A stretch of DNA of 64,000 bases from Palsa-504 sp963705835 (GCA_963705835.1 CAVPLC010000077.1:6090-70089); one strand, 5' to 3'. Positions 16,422-27,555 are shown, counted from the stretch's first letter. Translations and numbers: made by a program. The notes: generated by a model from the sequence alone, not told the origin.

Positions 16422-16850
16422 ATGGGCGATGAGCAGGCGTTCCCGGTCATCCGGCAGACGGTCCTGGACACCACCGACCCGCGGCGCCTGGCCGAGTTCT
16501 ACCGGCAGCTGTTCGGCCTGCGATACCGGCCCGGCGACGAGCCGCCCGCGCCCGGCCAGCCTGACCCGAGAGGGCAGGACTGGCTGGTGCTGAAGAGCCC
16601 GGCCGGCGGCGCGGCGCTGGCGTTCGAGAAGGTGCGGGAACTTCCGGAGGCAACCTGGCCGGACGGCCCGGTCCCGCAGCAGCTGCACCTGGACACCACG
16701 GTGCCCACCGTCGCTGACCTCAACGTCCAGCATGAGCGGGCGCTCGCGCTCGGGGCCCGGCTGCTCCAGGACCGCTCTGATGACCCGCAGGAGCCGCTGC
16801 GGGTCTACGCCGATCCGGCCGGACACCCGTTTTGCATCTTCGTCGGCTGA
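16422..16850 (+). CDS. VOC-family (glyoxalase/bleomycin-resistance-like) protein
   Basis: A 142-residue protein with the paired beta-alpha-beta-beta-beta modules of the vicinal oxygen chelate fold. The first strand is VIRQTVLDTTDPRRLAEFYR, the second module starts QLHLDTTVPTVADLN, and it ends with VYADPAGHPFCIFVG, the usual C-terminal strand. This is the actinobacterial glyoxalase-like subgroup; the substrate is unknown. It precedes an ABC-F gene by 66 bases on the same strand. Confidence 0.85.
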   Translation: MGDEQAFPVIRQTVLDTTDPRRLAEFYRQLFGLRYRPGDEPPAPGQPDPRGQDWLVLKSPAGGAALAFEKVRELPEATWPDGPVPQQLHLDTTVPTVADLNVQHERALALGARLLQDRSDDPQEPLRVYADPAGHPFCIFVG

Positions 16851-16916
16851 CCGGCGGCCCTGGCCCGCGCTGAAATCGCGTTGTAGGCACGGCGGCCCGC
16901 TAGCTATTGTCCGGGA

Positions 16917-18560
16917 GTGAGTTCCTCGGGCCACGTAGAGGTCGCGCACGTCAGCCACGTGCTGCCGGACGGGCGGACATTGCTCGACGACGTGAGCTTC
17001 CGGATCGGCGAGGGGATCACGGCGGCCCTGGTCGGACCGAACGGCGCGGGCAAGACCACGCTGCTCCGGCTGGTGGCCGGGGACATCCAGCCGCAGACCG
17101 GAACGGTCACCGCCAGCGGCGGGCTCGGGGTAATGCGCCAGTTCATCGGCGGCAACCGGGTCGCACCGCTCACTGGGACGGCCAGCGTAACCGACAGGGA
17201 CGACGGCATGACTCCGCCGATGGTGCGCGACCTGCTGCTATCGGTCTCGCCGCGGCGGATCAGGGACGCCGCGGCGCGGCTGGACGCCGCAGAGCTGGCC
17301 ATGATGGAGCGAGACGACGAGCGCGCGCAGTTGCGCTACGCGGCGGCCCTGACCGAATGGGGCGAGGCGGGCGGCTACGCCGAGGAGGTGCACTGGGACG
17401 CCTGCTGCGTCGCAGCCCTCGGCATCCCGTACGACCAGTGCCGCTGGCGCGACGTGAACACGCTGTCCGGCGGGGAGCAGAAGCGGCTGGTGCTGGAGTC
17501 GCTGCTGCGCGCGCCCTACGGCGTGCTGCTGCTCGACGAGCCGGACAACTACCTGGACGTGCCGGGCAAACGCTGGCTAGAGCAGCAGCTGGCCGCGACA
17601 CCGAAGACCGTGCTGCTGGTCAGCCACGACCGGGAACTTCTTGCCGCCTGCGCGCAGCGCATCGTCACCGTCGAGGACCAGCATGTCTGGGTCCACGGCG
17701 GCGGCTTCTCTGGCTACGCGAAGGCCCGCGCCGACCGGATCAGCCGGCTGGAGGAACTGCGCCGGCGCTGGGACGAGGAGCACGAGAAGCTGAAGGAGCT
17801 GGTCCGCACCTACCGGCAGAAGGCCTCGTACAACTCGGACATGGCGTCCCGGCTGCAGGCGGCGGTCACCAGGCTGCGCAGGTTCGAGGAAGAAGGCCCG
17901 CCGGAGCAGGCTCCCCGGGAACAGAACGTGAGGATGCGCCTACGCGGCGGCCGCACCGGCAAGCGCGCCGTGATCTGCGAGAACCTGACCCTGACCGGCA
18001 CCACCGGCTCGTTCGGCACCGAGATCTGGTTTGACGACCGGGTGGCGGTGCTCGGCGCGAACGGGTCAGGCAAGTCGAGTTTCCTGCGGCTGCTCGCGGG
18101 GGAGCAGGTGCCGCACGAGGGAATCGCCCGGCTCGGCGCGCGGGTGGTGCCCGGCTTCTTCGCCCAGACCCACGCCCGCCCCGATCTGGCCGGGCGGGCC
18201 CCGGCCGAGATCCTGATGACCGAGCACGCCCTGCTCATAAACGAGGCGATGGCCGCGCTGGCCCGGTACGAGCTGCAGGCGTGCGCCCGCCAGCCGTTCG
18301 GCACGCTGTCCGGCGGGCAGCAGGCCAGGCTGCAGATCCTGCTGCTCGAGCTGGCCGGGGCCACGCTGCTCCTGCTCGACGAGCCGACCGACAACCTGGA
18401 CCTGCCGAGCGCCGAGGCGCTGCAGCAGGGCCTGGAGTCCTATCGGGGCACGGTGCTCGCCGTCACGCACGACCGCTGGTTCGCGCGCTCGTTCGAGCGG
18501 TTCCTCATCTTCACGCCGGACGGCCAGGTCCGCGCGGCGGCCGAGCCGGCCTGGGACTGA
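16917..18560 (+). CDS. ABC-F type ATPase (ribosome-associated or antibiotic-resistance type)
   Basis: A 547-residue protein from a GTG, with two ATP-binding cassettes and no membrane segments. Cassette 1 has Walker A GPNGAGKTT (about residues 40-48), signature LSGGEQKR and Walker B VLLLDEPDNYLD. Cassette 2 has GANGSGKSS, LSGGQQAR and LLLLDEPTDNLD. Between them lies a charged helical linker (SRLEELRRRWDEEHEKLKEL). ABC-F proteins act on the ribosome E-site to rescue or protect translation. The subfamily (translation factor or drug-resistance type) cannot be settled by eye. Confidence 0.9.
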   Translation: MSSSGHVEVAHVSHVLPDGRTLLDDVSFRIGEGITAALVGPNGAGKTTLLRLVAGDIQPQTGTVTASGGLGVMRQFIGGNRVAPLTGTASVTDRDDGMTPPMVRDLLLSVSPRRIRDAAARLDAAELAMMERDDERAQLRYAAALTEWGEAGGYAEEVHWDACCVAALGIPYDQCRWRDVNTLSGGEQKRLVLESLLRAPYGVLLLDEPDNYLDVPGKRWLEQQLAATPKTVLLVSHDRELLAACAQRIVTVEDQHVWVHGGGFSGYAKARADRISRLEELRRRWDEEHEKLKELVRTYRQKASYNSDMASRLQAAVTRLRRFEEEGPPEQAPREQNVRMRLRGGRTGKRAVICENLTLTGTTGSFGTEIWFDDRVAVLGANGSGKSSFLRLLAGEQVPHEGIARLGARVVPGFFAQTHARPDLAGRAPAEILMTEHALLINEAMAALARYELQACARQPFGTLSGGQQARLQILLLELAGATLLLLDEPTDNLDLPSAEALQQGLESYRGTVLAVTHDRWFARSFERFLIFTPDGQVRAAAEPAWD

Positions 18561-18722
18561 CGCGCGAGCGCGCTGCTCGGCGCACGCAGGCGGCGATCGC
18601 CCGCGCGCAGTCCAAGGCCTCGGTGTGCGTGGTGTCCGCCTGCAGGTTATAGACGACACCCTGGTGGACCAGTCCGGCCTGGGCGCGGCTGAGCGCGCCG
18701 CGGCGGGCCGGGCGGCTGGAGG

Positions 18723-19577
18723 TCAGCGCCCGGCGTCGGCCGCGAGCAGTCCGACGGCCTCGGCCAGGCCGCTGGCGCCGGCCAGGCCGCGGTCATGCAG
18801 CGGCTGGGGGTCAAGGCCGTAGGCGCGCATGGCGTCGGCGAAGTGCTCGATGTCTTTGCGCATCAGGCCCTGGATATGGGGGGCGATTTCGGGGGTCACG
18901 TCGCTGCCGAGGGCACGCAGGATGGCGCTGCCGCCGCTGCTGACGTCGATGACGTCGATGATCGCCTGCATGTCCATGCCCAGCCGGGATACCAGGCGGA
19001 TGAGGTCAACCGCGTTGTCGAGGTTGGACATGGTCATGGCGTTGTTGAGGAGCTTGGTGACCTGGCCGGCCCGAGGGCCCCATGTAGGCGACGGTGCGGG
19101 AGAACGCGGCAAAGACAGGCTCGCACTTCTGCTACGCCGTGCGGTCACCGCCGGCCATCGTGGTCAGGGTGCGGGCCCGGGCTCCGGCGCCTCCGCCACT
19201 GACGGGGGCGTCGAGGTAGGCGACCCTCTTCCCGGCCAGGTGCTCGGCAATCTCACGGTTCTCCCCCGGGTCGCCGGTGCCGTGGTTGACGACGATCAGG
19301 CCGGGGCGCAGGGCATCTTCCATGCCCGGGGTCCCCAGGACCTCCCAGATGTCGCGGTCGTCGCGCAGGCACAGCTCCAGGATGTCGACCGCCGCCGCCA
19401 GGCTCGCGGGGGAGTCGTGCACGGTGTGCCGGGTCCGGGCGAGGAGGTCCAAGCCTGCGGGCGGCGAGCCCACACGTGCAGCTCGAAGCCGCTGTCGCCG
19501 ATGGCCTGGGCCATCGGCCCTCCCTGGTCGCCCAGGCCGATGAACCCGACCCTTGCGGTGTGCAGGTTTGCGGTCAT
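18723..19577 (-). pseudogene. 3-hydroxyisobutyrate/6-phosphogluconate dehydrogenase-type oxidoreductase, frameshifted twice
   Basis: The start ATG (19577) follows GGGGAGA. The N-terminal Rossmann motif VGFIGLGDQGGPMAQAI is followed by a frame change near 19458. The second frame carries SLAAAVDILELCLRDDRDIW, then GLIVVNHGTGDP and LDAPVSGGGAGA, the substrate-binding DxPVSGG motif. A second frame change lies near 19110. The third frame carries KLLNNAMTMSNLDNAVD, containing the catalytic Lys motif K-x-x-x-N-x, to the stop at 18723. All family motifs exist, so the gene was recently broken or the indels are read errors. Confidence 0.8.
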
Positions 19578-19631
19578 GATCTGGTTCTCCCCTTTCTGAT
19601 TGGCGTGACTAGCCGTGAAGGCCGGCAAGGT

Positions 19632-19778
19632 TCATGCCGGCAGGAGGTCACGTGCGGTGTCCCAGAGCCGCCCGGCGTTCGCCTGGTCGACGGCGTACCA
19701 GGCGACGCCGGCGTAGTCGGCGGGGCGCCGGGTGACAACGGGTGCCTCGTTACAGTCCTCGAAATAGCGGCCGCCGAC
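19632..19778 (-). pseudogene. C-terminal remnant of a short-chain dehydrogenase
   Basis: An in-frame stretch of 48 codons reads GGRYFEDCNEAPVVTRRP, ADYAGVAWYAVDQANAGRLW and DTARDLLPA then stop. This is the usual C-terminus of actinobacterial SDR oxidoreductases. The catalytic Y-x-x-x-K and Rossmann parts are absent. At 19778 the sequence changes abruptly into the plus-strand remnant of an HTH regulator. Confidence 0.7.
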
Positions 19779-20104
19779 CTCCCCGCCTGGTCGAACTCGT
19801 CGGCGAGCTGTCCCTGCGCAGCGAACGCTTCCGCACGCTGTGGGCCAGGCAGGACGTCAAGCACAAGACCACCGGCACCAGCCTGTTCAACCACCCGCAG
19901 GTCGGCCCGCTAGCGCTCAACTACGAAAGGCTGCTCATCCCGGGCAGCGACATGCAGGCCCTGGTCACCTACCACGCCCAGCCCGGCAGCGACTCCGAAG
20001 AACGCCTGCGCCTGCTCGATAGCATCACCACCACCGCCCCCGGCCCCGACACCCCCGCACGGCCACGACCAGCCCGCCCGCACACGCCAACCCCGGACCA
20101 CTAG
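19779..20104 (+). pseudogene. C-terminal remnant of an MmyB-type (XRE) regulator
   Basis: The plus frame reads RLVELVGELSLRSERFRTLW, ARQDVKHKTTGTSLFNHPQV, then LNYERLLIPGSDMQALVTYH and EERLRLLDSI. This is the C-terminal ligand-binding domain of MmyB-like HTH regulators. The HTH and first half are missing. Such regulators often lie divergent to an SDR gene they control; here one deletion seems to have removed the shared promoter and the 5' halves of both. Confidence 0.7.
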
Positions 20105-20418
20105 CCAACGCGATAGCATCCCAGGCCGGCACTGCTGTGCCGATACCCCGCATGCGTCCCCGTACTGTCACGAGATGCGGGTCGAGAGCGTAGCTCCAGG
20201 AGACCTGGCCGCCGGGCATGTCCGGATGGCTCGCAGCGATCACCTCGGCTGCGTCCGCCGTGCCGGAACGTACTGTTGCTCGTCAGCGCAGACCGGGCAC
20301 GGCTTCGGCGTGGCTCCGGCTCCGCGCCGCAGGTAGCACACATGGATTCCGCCGCCGCGTCACGGCCGGCTCGCGCGGCCGCTGGCCGGGCACGGCTTGC
20401 CGCGCGCGAGCCAGTCAT
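20105..20418 (-). pseudogene. Decayed region containing a metallo-hydrolase N-terminal remnant
   Basis: On the minus strand from an ATG at 20343 the sequence reads MCATCGAEPEP and, after a frame change near 20300, PCPVCADEQQYVP. This paired CxxC knuckle is found at the N-terminus of a group of metallo-beta-lactamase-fold proteins. The rest (to 20105) has fragments such as HPDMPGGQVSWSYALDPH in another frame but no continuous protein. I see no other gene here. Confidence 0.4.
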
Positions 20419-20440
20419 GTACTTTCTAAATGGAAAGTAC
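20419..20440 (+). promoter_or_regulatory. Perfect palindromic operator
   Basis: GTACTTTC (20419-20426) and GAAAGTAC (20433-20440) form a perfect eight-base inverted repeat with a six-base AT-rich centre, 17 bases before the start codon at 20458. The second gene of this operon encodes a winged-helix regulator, so autoregulation through this site is likely. Confidence 0.75.
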
Positions 20441-20457
20441 TTGACAGAGGAGCCTCA

Positions 20458-20946
20458 ATGCGGGATGTAGCAGGAGACCCGGCAGCGCTGGAGCCGCTGG
20501 AGCCGCTGGAGCGGCTGCGGGTGCAGCGGGGCCGGCTGGCGGACCGGATGCGGCCGCCGTGGTGGTACCTGACCGGTATCGCCATCATGTACGCGCTGGT
20601 CTTCGCGGTCCCCTTCACCTCGCGGTTCCTGGGGGTCAGCATCTGGCCCCTCTTTGCCGCCGCATCGGCGGTGGCCTGCCTGCTGTGGTGGGGCATGACC
20701 CGGGCCACCGGCATGAAGATGGGCTTCCGGAACCTCCGCTACCCCCCGGCGGGCCGTCCCGTACGGATCGCGATCGTCGTGGTGAGCGTCGCCGCCCTCG
20801 TGACCGAGAACCTCCTGATCGACCGCGGCCTGCTCGCGGCCGCGATCGCAGTCGCGGCCCTCGCGGTCGTGGCGGAGGTGGCCGCCCAGCAGGCCGCTCT
20901 GCGGGGGATCCGCCAGGAGCTGCGAGGCGGCGGAGGGGCGGCGTGA
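20458..20946 (+). CDS. Small integral membrane protein of a regulator operon
   Basis: A 162-residue protein. The ATG at 20458 follows AGAGGAG and the palindromic operator. After a charged N-terminus (LEPLERLRVQRGRLADRMRP) come four hydrophobic segments: WYLTGIAIMYALVFAVPF, IWPLFAAASAVACLLWWG, RIAIVVVSVAALVTENLL and an alanine-rich helix before the tail. No family is assigned by eye. Its stop overlaps the GTG of the next gene. Membrane-protein/winged-helix pairs of this kind recur in actinomycetes, but the signal they sense is unknown to me. Confidence 0.8.
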   Translation: MRDVAGDPAALEPLEPLERLRVQRGRLADRMRPPWWYLTGIAIMYALVFAVPFTSRFLGVSIWPLFAAASAVACLLWWGMTRATGMKMGFRNLRYPPAGRPVRIAIVVVSVAALVTENLLIDRGLLAAAIAVAALAVVAEVAAQQAALRGIRQELRGGGGAA

Positions 20947-21326
20947 CCGCCAGGCCGGACCCGCTCATTCACCCGATCACCCGGCTCTCGATCTGCGGGC
21001 TGCTGGCGGCCGGCGCGGACTGGGTCGAGTTCGCCGCGCTGCGTGATGCGGCCGGGATCAGCGACTCGGTGCTGTCGAAACAGTCCCGCGTGCTCGAAGA
21101 CGCCGGGTACATAGAAGTCCGCAAGGGCGCGATCGGTCGGCGACCGCGCACCTGGTTCCGGCTCACCGCGGCAGGCCGCCAGGCGGTGCAGGGTCATCTG
21201 GCCTGGCTGGCCCAGCTGGAGGAGGCACTCTCCGCCAGCACCCGGGATGTGCGGCAGGCGGGGCCCCTGCCCGGCGATCGCGACCAGCCGCGCCGCGTAC
21301 TGCCGCCTCTGCTGGGCAGCAGCTGA
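20943..21326 (+). CDS. Winged-helix (HTH_34/MarR-like) transcriptional regulator
   Basis: A 127-residue protein with GTG start overlapping the preceding stop (GTGA). The winged helix is clear: RLSICGLLAAGADWVEFAAL, then recognition helix GISDSVLSKQSRVLEDAGYI, then wing EVRKGAIGRRPRTWFRLT. The C-terminal helix (GHLAWLAQLEEAL) probably mediates dimerisation. The match to HTH_34-type regulators is strong. It most likely binds the palindrome at 20419-20440 and controls its own operon. Confidence 0.87.
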   Translation: MTARPDPLIHPITRLSICGLLAAGADWVEFAALRDAAGISDSVLSKQSRVLEDAGYIEVRKGAIGRRPRTWFRLTAAGRQAVQGHLAWLAQLEEALSASTRDVRQAGPLPGDRDQPRRVLPPLLGSS

Positions 21327-21642
21327 GCTGGTGCTGATACCTCCGGCAGCAGGACCCAAGCCGCAGTGCGACCATAAATGGATCATCTGGACGCCGTAAC
21401 AGGGTCAGCTTTGAGCGTGTCCTGGCGAGGTTGTACCTGGCGGTCAGGGTATCGGGGTGATGGGCCGAGCAGCCGTTCCCGGTCGGCCAGGGGTCAGCGG
21501 GCGGGATGCGAAGATTGCGCTACGGTATGGCTGGGCGAGGTTGCCGTGCCCGGCGTCGGCTGGCTGGGCCGGTACCAGGCCGGCTTCCCCGCGGGAGCCA
21601 GTGTCGTAGCGGGCCCGGCAGCGTGACGGGAGGTGACCTCTG
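21327..21642 (+). other. Intergenic region without recognisable gene
   Basis: No protein-like frame was found on either strand. The last 20 bases hold the GGGAGG ribosome site of the methyltransferase gene that follows. Confidence 0.5.
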
Positions 21643-22483
21643 GTGGCCGATGACGCGGCTGCTGCGCGGACGAGACTCGACACGACCGTGTCGCATTCGG
21701 CCCGGATCTGGAACTACTGGCTGGGCGGCAAGGACAACTTCGCCGTCGACCGCGAAGCGGGCGACAGGGTGGCTGCGATGCTGCCGATCATCGTGGCCCA
21801 GGCCCGGGCGGACCGGGCGTTTTTGGGACGCGCGGTCCGGTACCTGGCTGGCCCGGAGGGCATCCGCCAGTTCCTCGACATCGGCACCGGGCTGCCGACC
21901 GCGGACAACACCCACCAGGTGGCCCAGCGGGTGGCTCCCGATGCGCGGATCGTGTACGCCGACAACGATCCGCTGGTGCTGTCGCACGCCCGCGCGCTGC
22001 TCACGAGCAGCCCCGAGGGTGCCTGCGACTACATCGACGCCGACCTGCGCGAGCCGGACAAGATCCTCTGCCGAGGCGGCGCGGACCCTCGACTTCACCC
22101 GGCCTGTGGCGCTGCTGCTGCTGGGCGTCTTGCACCACATCTCCGACACCGACCAGGCGTACTCGATCGTCAGGCGGCTGATGGCGGCGCTGGCGCCTGG
22201 CAGCTTCCTCGCGATCAACCACTCCACCAGCGCCATCAGCGGCGCGGCCATGGAAGAAGCGGTGGCGCACTGGAACCAGGTCGGCACACCGCCGATGACG
22301 CTACGCACCCCGCAGCAGATCGCCCGGTTCTTCGACGGGCTGGACCTGCTCGAACCCGGCGTGGTGTCGTGCTCCCGGTGGCGCCCCGACATCAGCCCGC
22401 TGGGCGGTCAGCCACCCGAGGTCGACGAATTCTGCGGTGTCGCCCGCAAACCGGAACATGCGCCAAGAGGCGAATTGTTATAG
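21643..22483 (+). pseudogene. SAM-dependent methyltransferase (DUF574/Methyltransf_19), frameshifted
   Basis: The GTG start lies behind GGGAGG. The first frame has the family opening TVSHSARIWNYWLGGKDNFA, then FLDIGTGLPTADNTHQVAQ, the SAM-binding region, and VYADNDPLVLSHARALL. Near 22070 the frame breaks; two bases later the neighbouring frame continues RTLDFTRPVALLLLGVLHHI, then FLAINHST and DLLEPGVVSCSRWRPD to the stop. Methyl acceptors for this actinobacterial family are unknown. Everything else expected is present, so a single indel explains the break. Confidence 0.82.
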
Positions 22484-22615
22484 ACCTTCGAAATTTGAGA
22501 CCCCGCTAACACCCCGGACCCCACAGAGTGACAGCCGAGACGGAAGACTGACGGATGTCGCGAACGGGTACCGTCACCGCCGAACTTCTGCCGTACACCG
22601 GACCGGGTTGTTACG

Positions 22616-24685
22616 GTGGGCCAGGTGGATACCGGAAAGCTTCCTGGGCGGGAAATCACCACCACTATCCAGGCCCATGGGGCCATCCAGGGCGCGGAAC
22701 AGCCTGCGAGCCCGGCCCGGCTCGCCTTCGCCAGCTTCCTCATGCTGTTCGTGGAGCTCGCCCTGATCCGGTGGGTCGGCGCGAACAACGTCTTCGTGAC
22801 CAACGCCACGAACTTCGTGCTGCTGGCCAGCTTCCTCGGGATCGGGATCGGCTTCCTCAACGCCCGGACCAGGCGCGACTACGTGCGCTGGACGCCGGTG
22901 GCGCTGCTCGTGCTCGTGGGTTTTGTGCTCGCGTTCCCCGTGGTAGTGGAGACGATCAGTGGGCCTAACCCGTACCACGGCAACGGCAGCATGCACGCGC
23001 TTCCTCAGCCCTTGAGTCTCACCATCGTGTTCGTGCTCGTAGTGGGCGTGATGGTAGGGCTTGGCCAGGCGGTCGCGCGGAGCTTCGTCAGGTTCCAGCC
23101 GCTGAACGCCTACCGGCTGGACATCTTGGGCAGCATAGCCGGGATCGTCGCGTTCTCGGTGCTGTCCTTCCTGGATCAGCCACCGGCCGTGTGGGGGTCG
23201 GTGGCGGGCGTCGGCCTGGTGGTGTTGCTGCTGCCTCGTGCCCGGTGGTGGCAGCTCGGGGCGGTGGCGGGCATCATCACGCTGCTTGTGCTGGAATCGC
23301 TCACGCCCGGGCAGTTGTGGTCGCCCTACAACAAGCTGACCATCCAGAACAAGCACGTCGGGGGCCAGCCCGCGATCGCGGTGAGCGCGAATAACGTCCC
23401 TTACCAGACGGCCGAATCGCTCGATGCGATGCGCCGTGCGAACGCCGTCTACTTCTACCCTTACCGGCACGTCACCCGCGCGAGCCTAGGCAACGTCCTG
23501 ATCATCGGAGCAGGGACGGGCAACGATGTCGCGGTCGCCCTGTCCGAGGGAGCCAGGCACATCGATGCCGTCGAGATCGATCCGTTGTTGCTGCTTCGGG
23601 TTGGCCAGGCGCATCCAAGTCATCCCTACCGGAGCAGCAGGGTCAGCATGTACGTCGATGACGGCCGTGCCTACCTGGAAAACACGCACCAGCGGTACAA
23701 CCTGATCTTGTTCGCGCTGCCCGACTCCGTGGCCGCGCTGGCCGGGCAGTCCGCCCTCAGGCTGGAAAGCTTCCTGCTGACCGAGCAGTCGCTCGCTGCG
23801 GCCAAGTCGCACCTAGCGCCAGGCGGCACTTTCGCAATGTACAACTATTACCAGCCGTTCCTGCTGAGCAGGTACGCGACAACGCTCGAGGACGTGTACC
23901 ACCAGGCGCCCTGTGCGGAGGTCCAGCCCGGGCCTCCGGGCGGCAGGGTGCTTGCTGTCCTCACCGTCCACCCGGGCGGGCCGGTGCCGGCCTGCACCAC
24001 GTATTGGCACGGCCCCAGTCTTGCGCCAGCAACCGACGACCACCCGTTCCCGTACCTGCAGACGGCTCGCATCCCGACCAGCTTCCTGCGGATGCTCGGG
24101 GCGATCCTGCTCGGGTCGCTGCTGCTCATACGGCTCGGCGGCGGCCGCTTCAAGGGGATGGGTTCCTACGTCGACCTGGCGTTCATGGGTGCCGCCTTCC
24201 TGCTGCTCGAAACCAAGAACATCGTCCAGTTCGCGTTGCTGTTCGGCACCACCTGGTTCGTGAACTCGCTGGTCTTCGCCGGGGTCCTGGTCGCGGTGTA
24301 CCTCGCCGTCGAGACCGCAAGGCGGGTACGGCTGCCCAGACCGGCCGTGCTGTACGGCGTGCTCATCGCATCGCTGGTCCTGGCCTGGCTGGTGCCCCAG
24401 GAATCACTGCTTGCCCTGCCGATAATCGCGCGCTTCTTTGCGGGCAGTGCTCTGGCCTTCGCGCCGGTATTTCTCGCGAACCTGGTGTTCGCGCAGCGGT
24501 TCTCCGACGTGCAAAACTCGGGAACGGCCTTTGCCGTCAACCTTCTCGGCGCGATGGTCGGTGGCGCGCTCGAGTACCTGTCCCTGATCACCGGATACCA
24601 CGTGCTGCTGATCGTGATCGGCGTGCTGTACGGGCTGGCCTTCGTGACCGGCCTGAGAGGCAGGCCGGTCGCCGTTCCCGGGTAG
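22616..24685 (+). CDS. Polytopic membrane protein with spermidine-synthase-like domain
   Basis: A 689-residue protein. Residues 30-240 hold about six membrane segments (SFLMLFVELALIRWVGANN is typical). A cytoplasmic Rossmann methyltransferase-like domain follows: NVLIIGAGTGNDVAVALSEG, AVEIDPLLLLRVGQ, VDDGRAYLE. Four or more further membrane segments follow from about residue 480. Spermine/spermidine synthase-domain membrane proteins of this layout are widespread, but their activity is largely uncharacterised and polyamine synthesis should not be assumed. The GTG start is provisional. Confidence 0.8.
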   Translation: MGQVDTGKLPGREITTTIQAHGAIQGAEQPASPARLAFASFLMLFVELALIRWVGANNVFVTNATNFVLLASFLGIGIGFLNARTRRDYVRWTPVALLVLVGFVLAFPVVVETISGPNPYHGNGSMHALPQPLSLTIVFVLVVGVMVGLGQAVARSFVRFQPLNAYRLDILGSIAGIVAFSVLSFLDQPPAVWGSVAGVGLVVLLLPRARWWQLGAVAGIITLLVLESLTPGQLWSPYNKLTIQNKHVGGQPAIAVSANNVPYQTAESLDAMRRANAVYFYPYRHVTRASLGNVLIIGAGTGNDVAVALSEGARHIDAVEIDPLLLLRVGQAHPSHPYRSSRVSMYVDDGRAYLENTHQRYNLILFALPDSVAALAGQSALRLESFLLTEQSLAAAKSHLAPGGTFAMYNYYQPFLLSRYATTLEDVYHQAPCAEVQPGPPGGRVLAVLTVHPGGPVPACTTYWHGPSLAPATDDHPFPYLQTARIPTSFLRMLGAILLGSLLLIRLGGGRFKGMGSYVDLAFMGAAFLLLETKNIVQFALLFGTTWFVNSLVFAGVLVAVYLAVETARRVRLPRPAVLYGVLIASLVLAWLVPQESLLALPIIARFFAGSALAFAPVFLANLVFAQRFSDVQNSGTAFAVNLLGAMVGGALEYLSLITGYHVLLIVIGVLYGLAFVTGLRGRPVAVPG

Positions 24686-24720
24686 AAGGCGAATGTTAAC
24701 TAGACCTGAATTATTCGTTG

Positions 24721-24759
24721 TCTTGAATCAGTCGTGTTTACGGCGGTAGATTTGGCTTC
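24721..24759 (+). promoter_or_regulatory. fur promoter with candidate FurA-type box, leaderless start
   Basis: TTGAAT (24723-24728) and TAGATT (24747-24752) are separated by 18 bases and placed so that transcription would begin at about the GTG at 24760, giving a leaderless mRNA. TCTTGAATCAG (24721-24731) overlaps the -35 and resembles the AT-rich box through which mycobacterial FurA autoregulates (TCTTGACTGATT as I recall it). Confidence 0.55.
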
Positions 24760-25206
24760 GTGACCGCGTCCCAGACTCCGACCATCGCCGCGGAGTTGCG
24801 CGGTGCCGGCCTGCGGGTGACGGCCGCTCGCGTCGCGCTGCTCGAGACCGTCCGGGACGGTGACCACCTCGGTGTCGAGGCGATCACCTCCGGAGTGCGT
24901 GAACGCATCGGCCATGTCTCCCTTCAAGCCGTGTACGAGGCCCTGCACGCGCTCACCGCGGCCGGACTCGTGCGCCGCATCGAACCGGCCGGCGGCCCGG
25001 CCCGGTACGAGGGACGCGTCGGGGACAACCACCACCACGTCGTGTGCCGATCGTGCGGTGTCGTCGCTGACGTCGACTGCGCGGTCGGCGAGGCGCCCTG
25101 CCTGACCGCCTCCGACGATCACGGCTTCTCGATCGACGAGGCCGAGGTCGTCTACTGGGGCCTGTGCCCCGACTGTTCTACCGCCAGCAGTTCCTGGGTA
25201 ACGTGA
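24760..25206 (+). CDS. Fur-family peroxide-responsive repressor
   Basis: A 148-residue Fur-family regulator. The winged HTH covers residues about 10-80 (GLRVTAARVALLETVRDGDH, HVSLQAVYEALHALTAAGLV). The metal-sensing region has GDNHHHVVCRSCGVVADVDC and a second cysteine pair in LCPDC, as in FurA/CatR proteins. It lies 25 bases before katG on the same strand, the standard furA-katG arrangement, so it probably represses the katG operon until its metal or cysteines are oxidised. The GTG start coincides with the predicted transcription start. Confidence 0.92.
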   Translation: MTASQTPTIAAELRGAGLRVTAARVALLETVRDGDHLGVEAITSGVRERIGHVSLQAVYEALHALTAAGLVRRIEPAGGPARYEGRVGDNHHHVVCRSCGVVADVDCAVGEAPCLTASDDHGFSIDEAEVVYWGLCPDCSTASSSWVT

Positions 25207-25231
25207 TCCGCCCTGATCCGGAAGGATTCCC

Positions 25232-27460
<2,229 letters not shown>

Positions 27461-27474
27461 TCATCAACCCTGGG

Positions 27475-27509
27475 CCCGGCCGCGGCGGACGGAAGGCGCC
27501 GCGGCCGGG
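27475..27509 (+). terminator. Strong hairpin terminator after katG
   Basis: CCCGGCCGCGGCG (27475-27487) and CGCCGCGGCCGGG (27497-27509) form a perfect 13-base stem around a nine-base loop, 15 bases after the katG stop. There is no U-tract, as is usual in high-GC actinomycetes. Confidence 0.85.
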
Positions 27510-27555
27510 TGCATTAAGCTGAGTAGCCAGGGTAATAGCAGAGCAAAGAGGCTGT

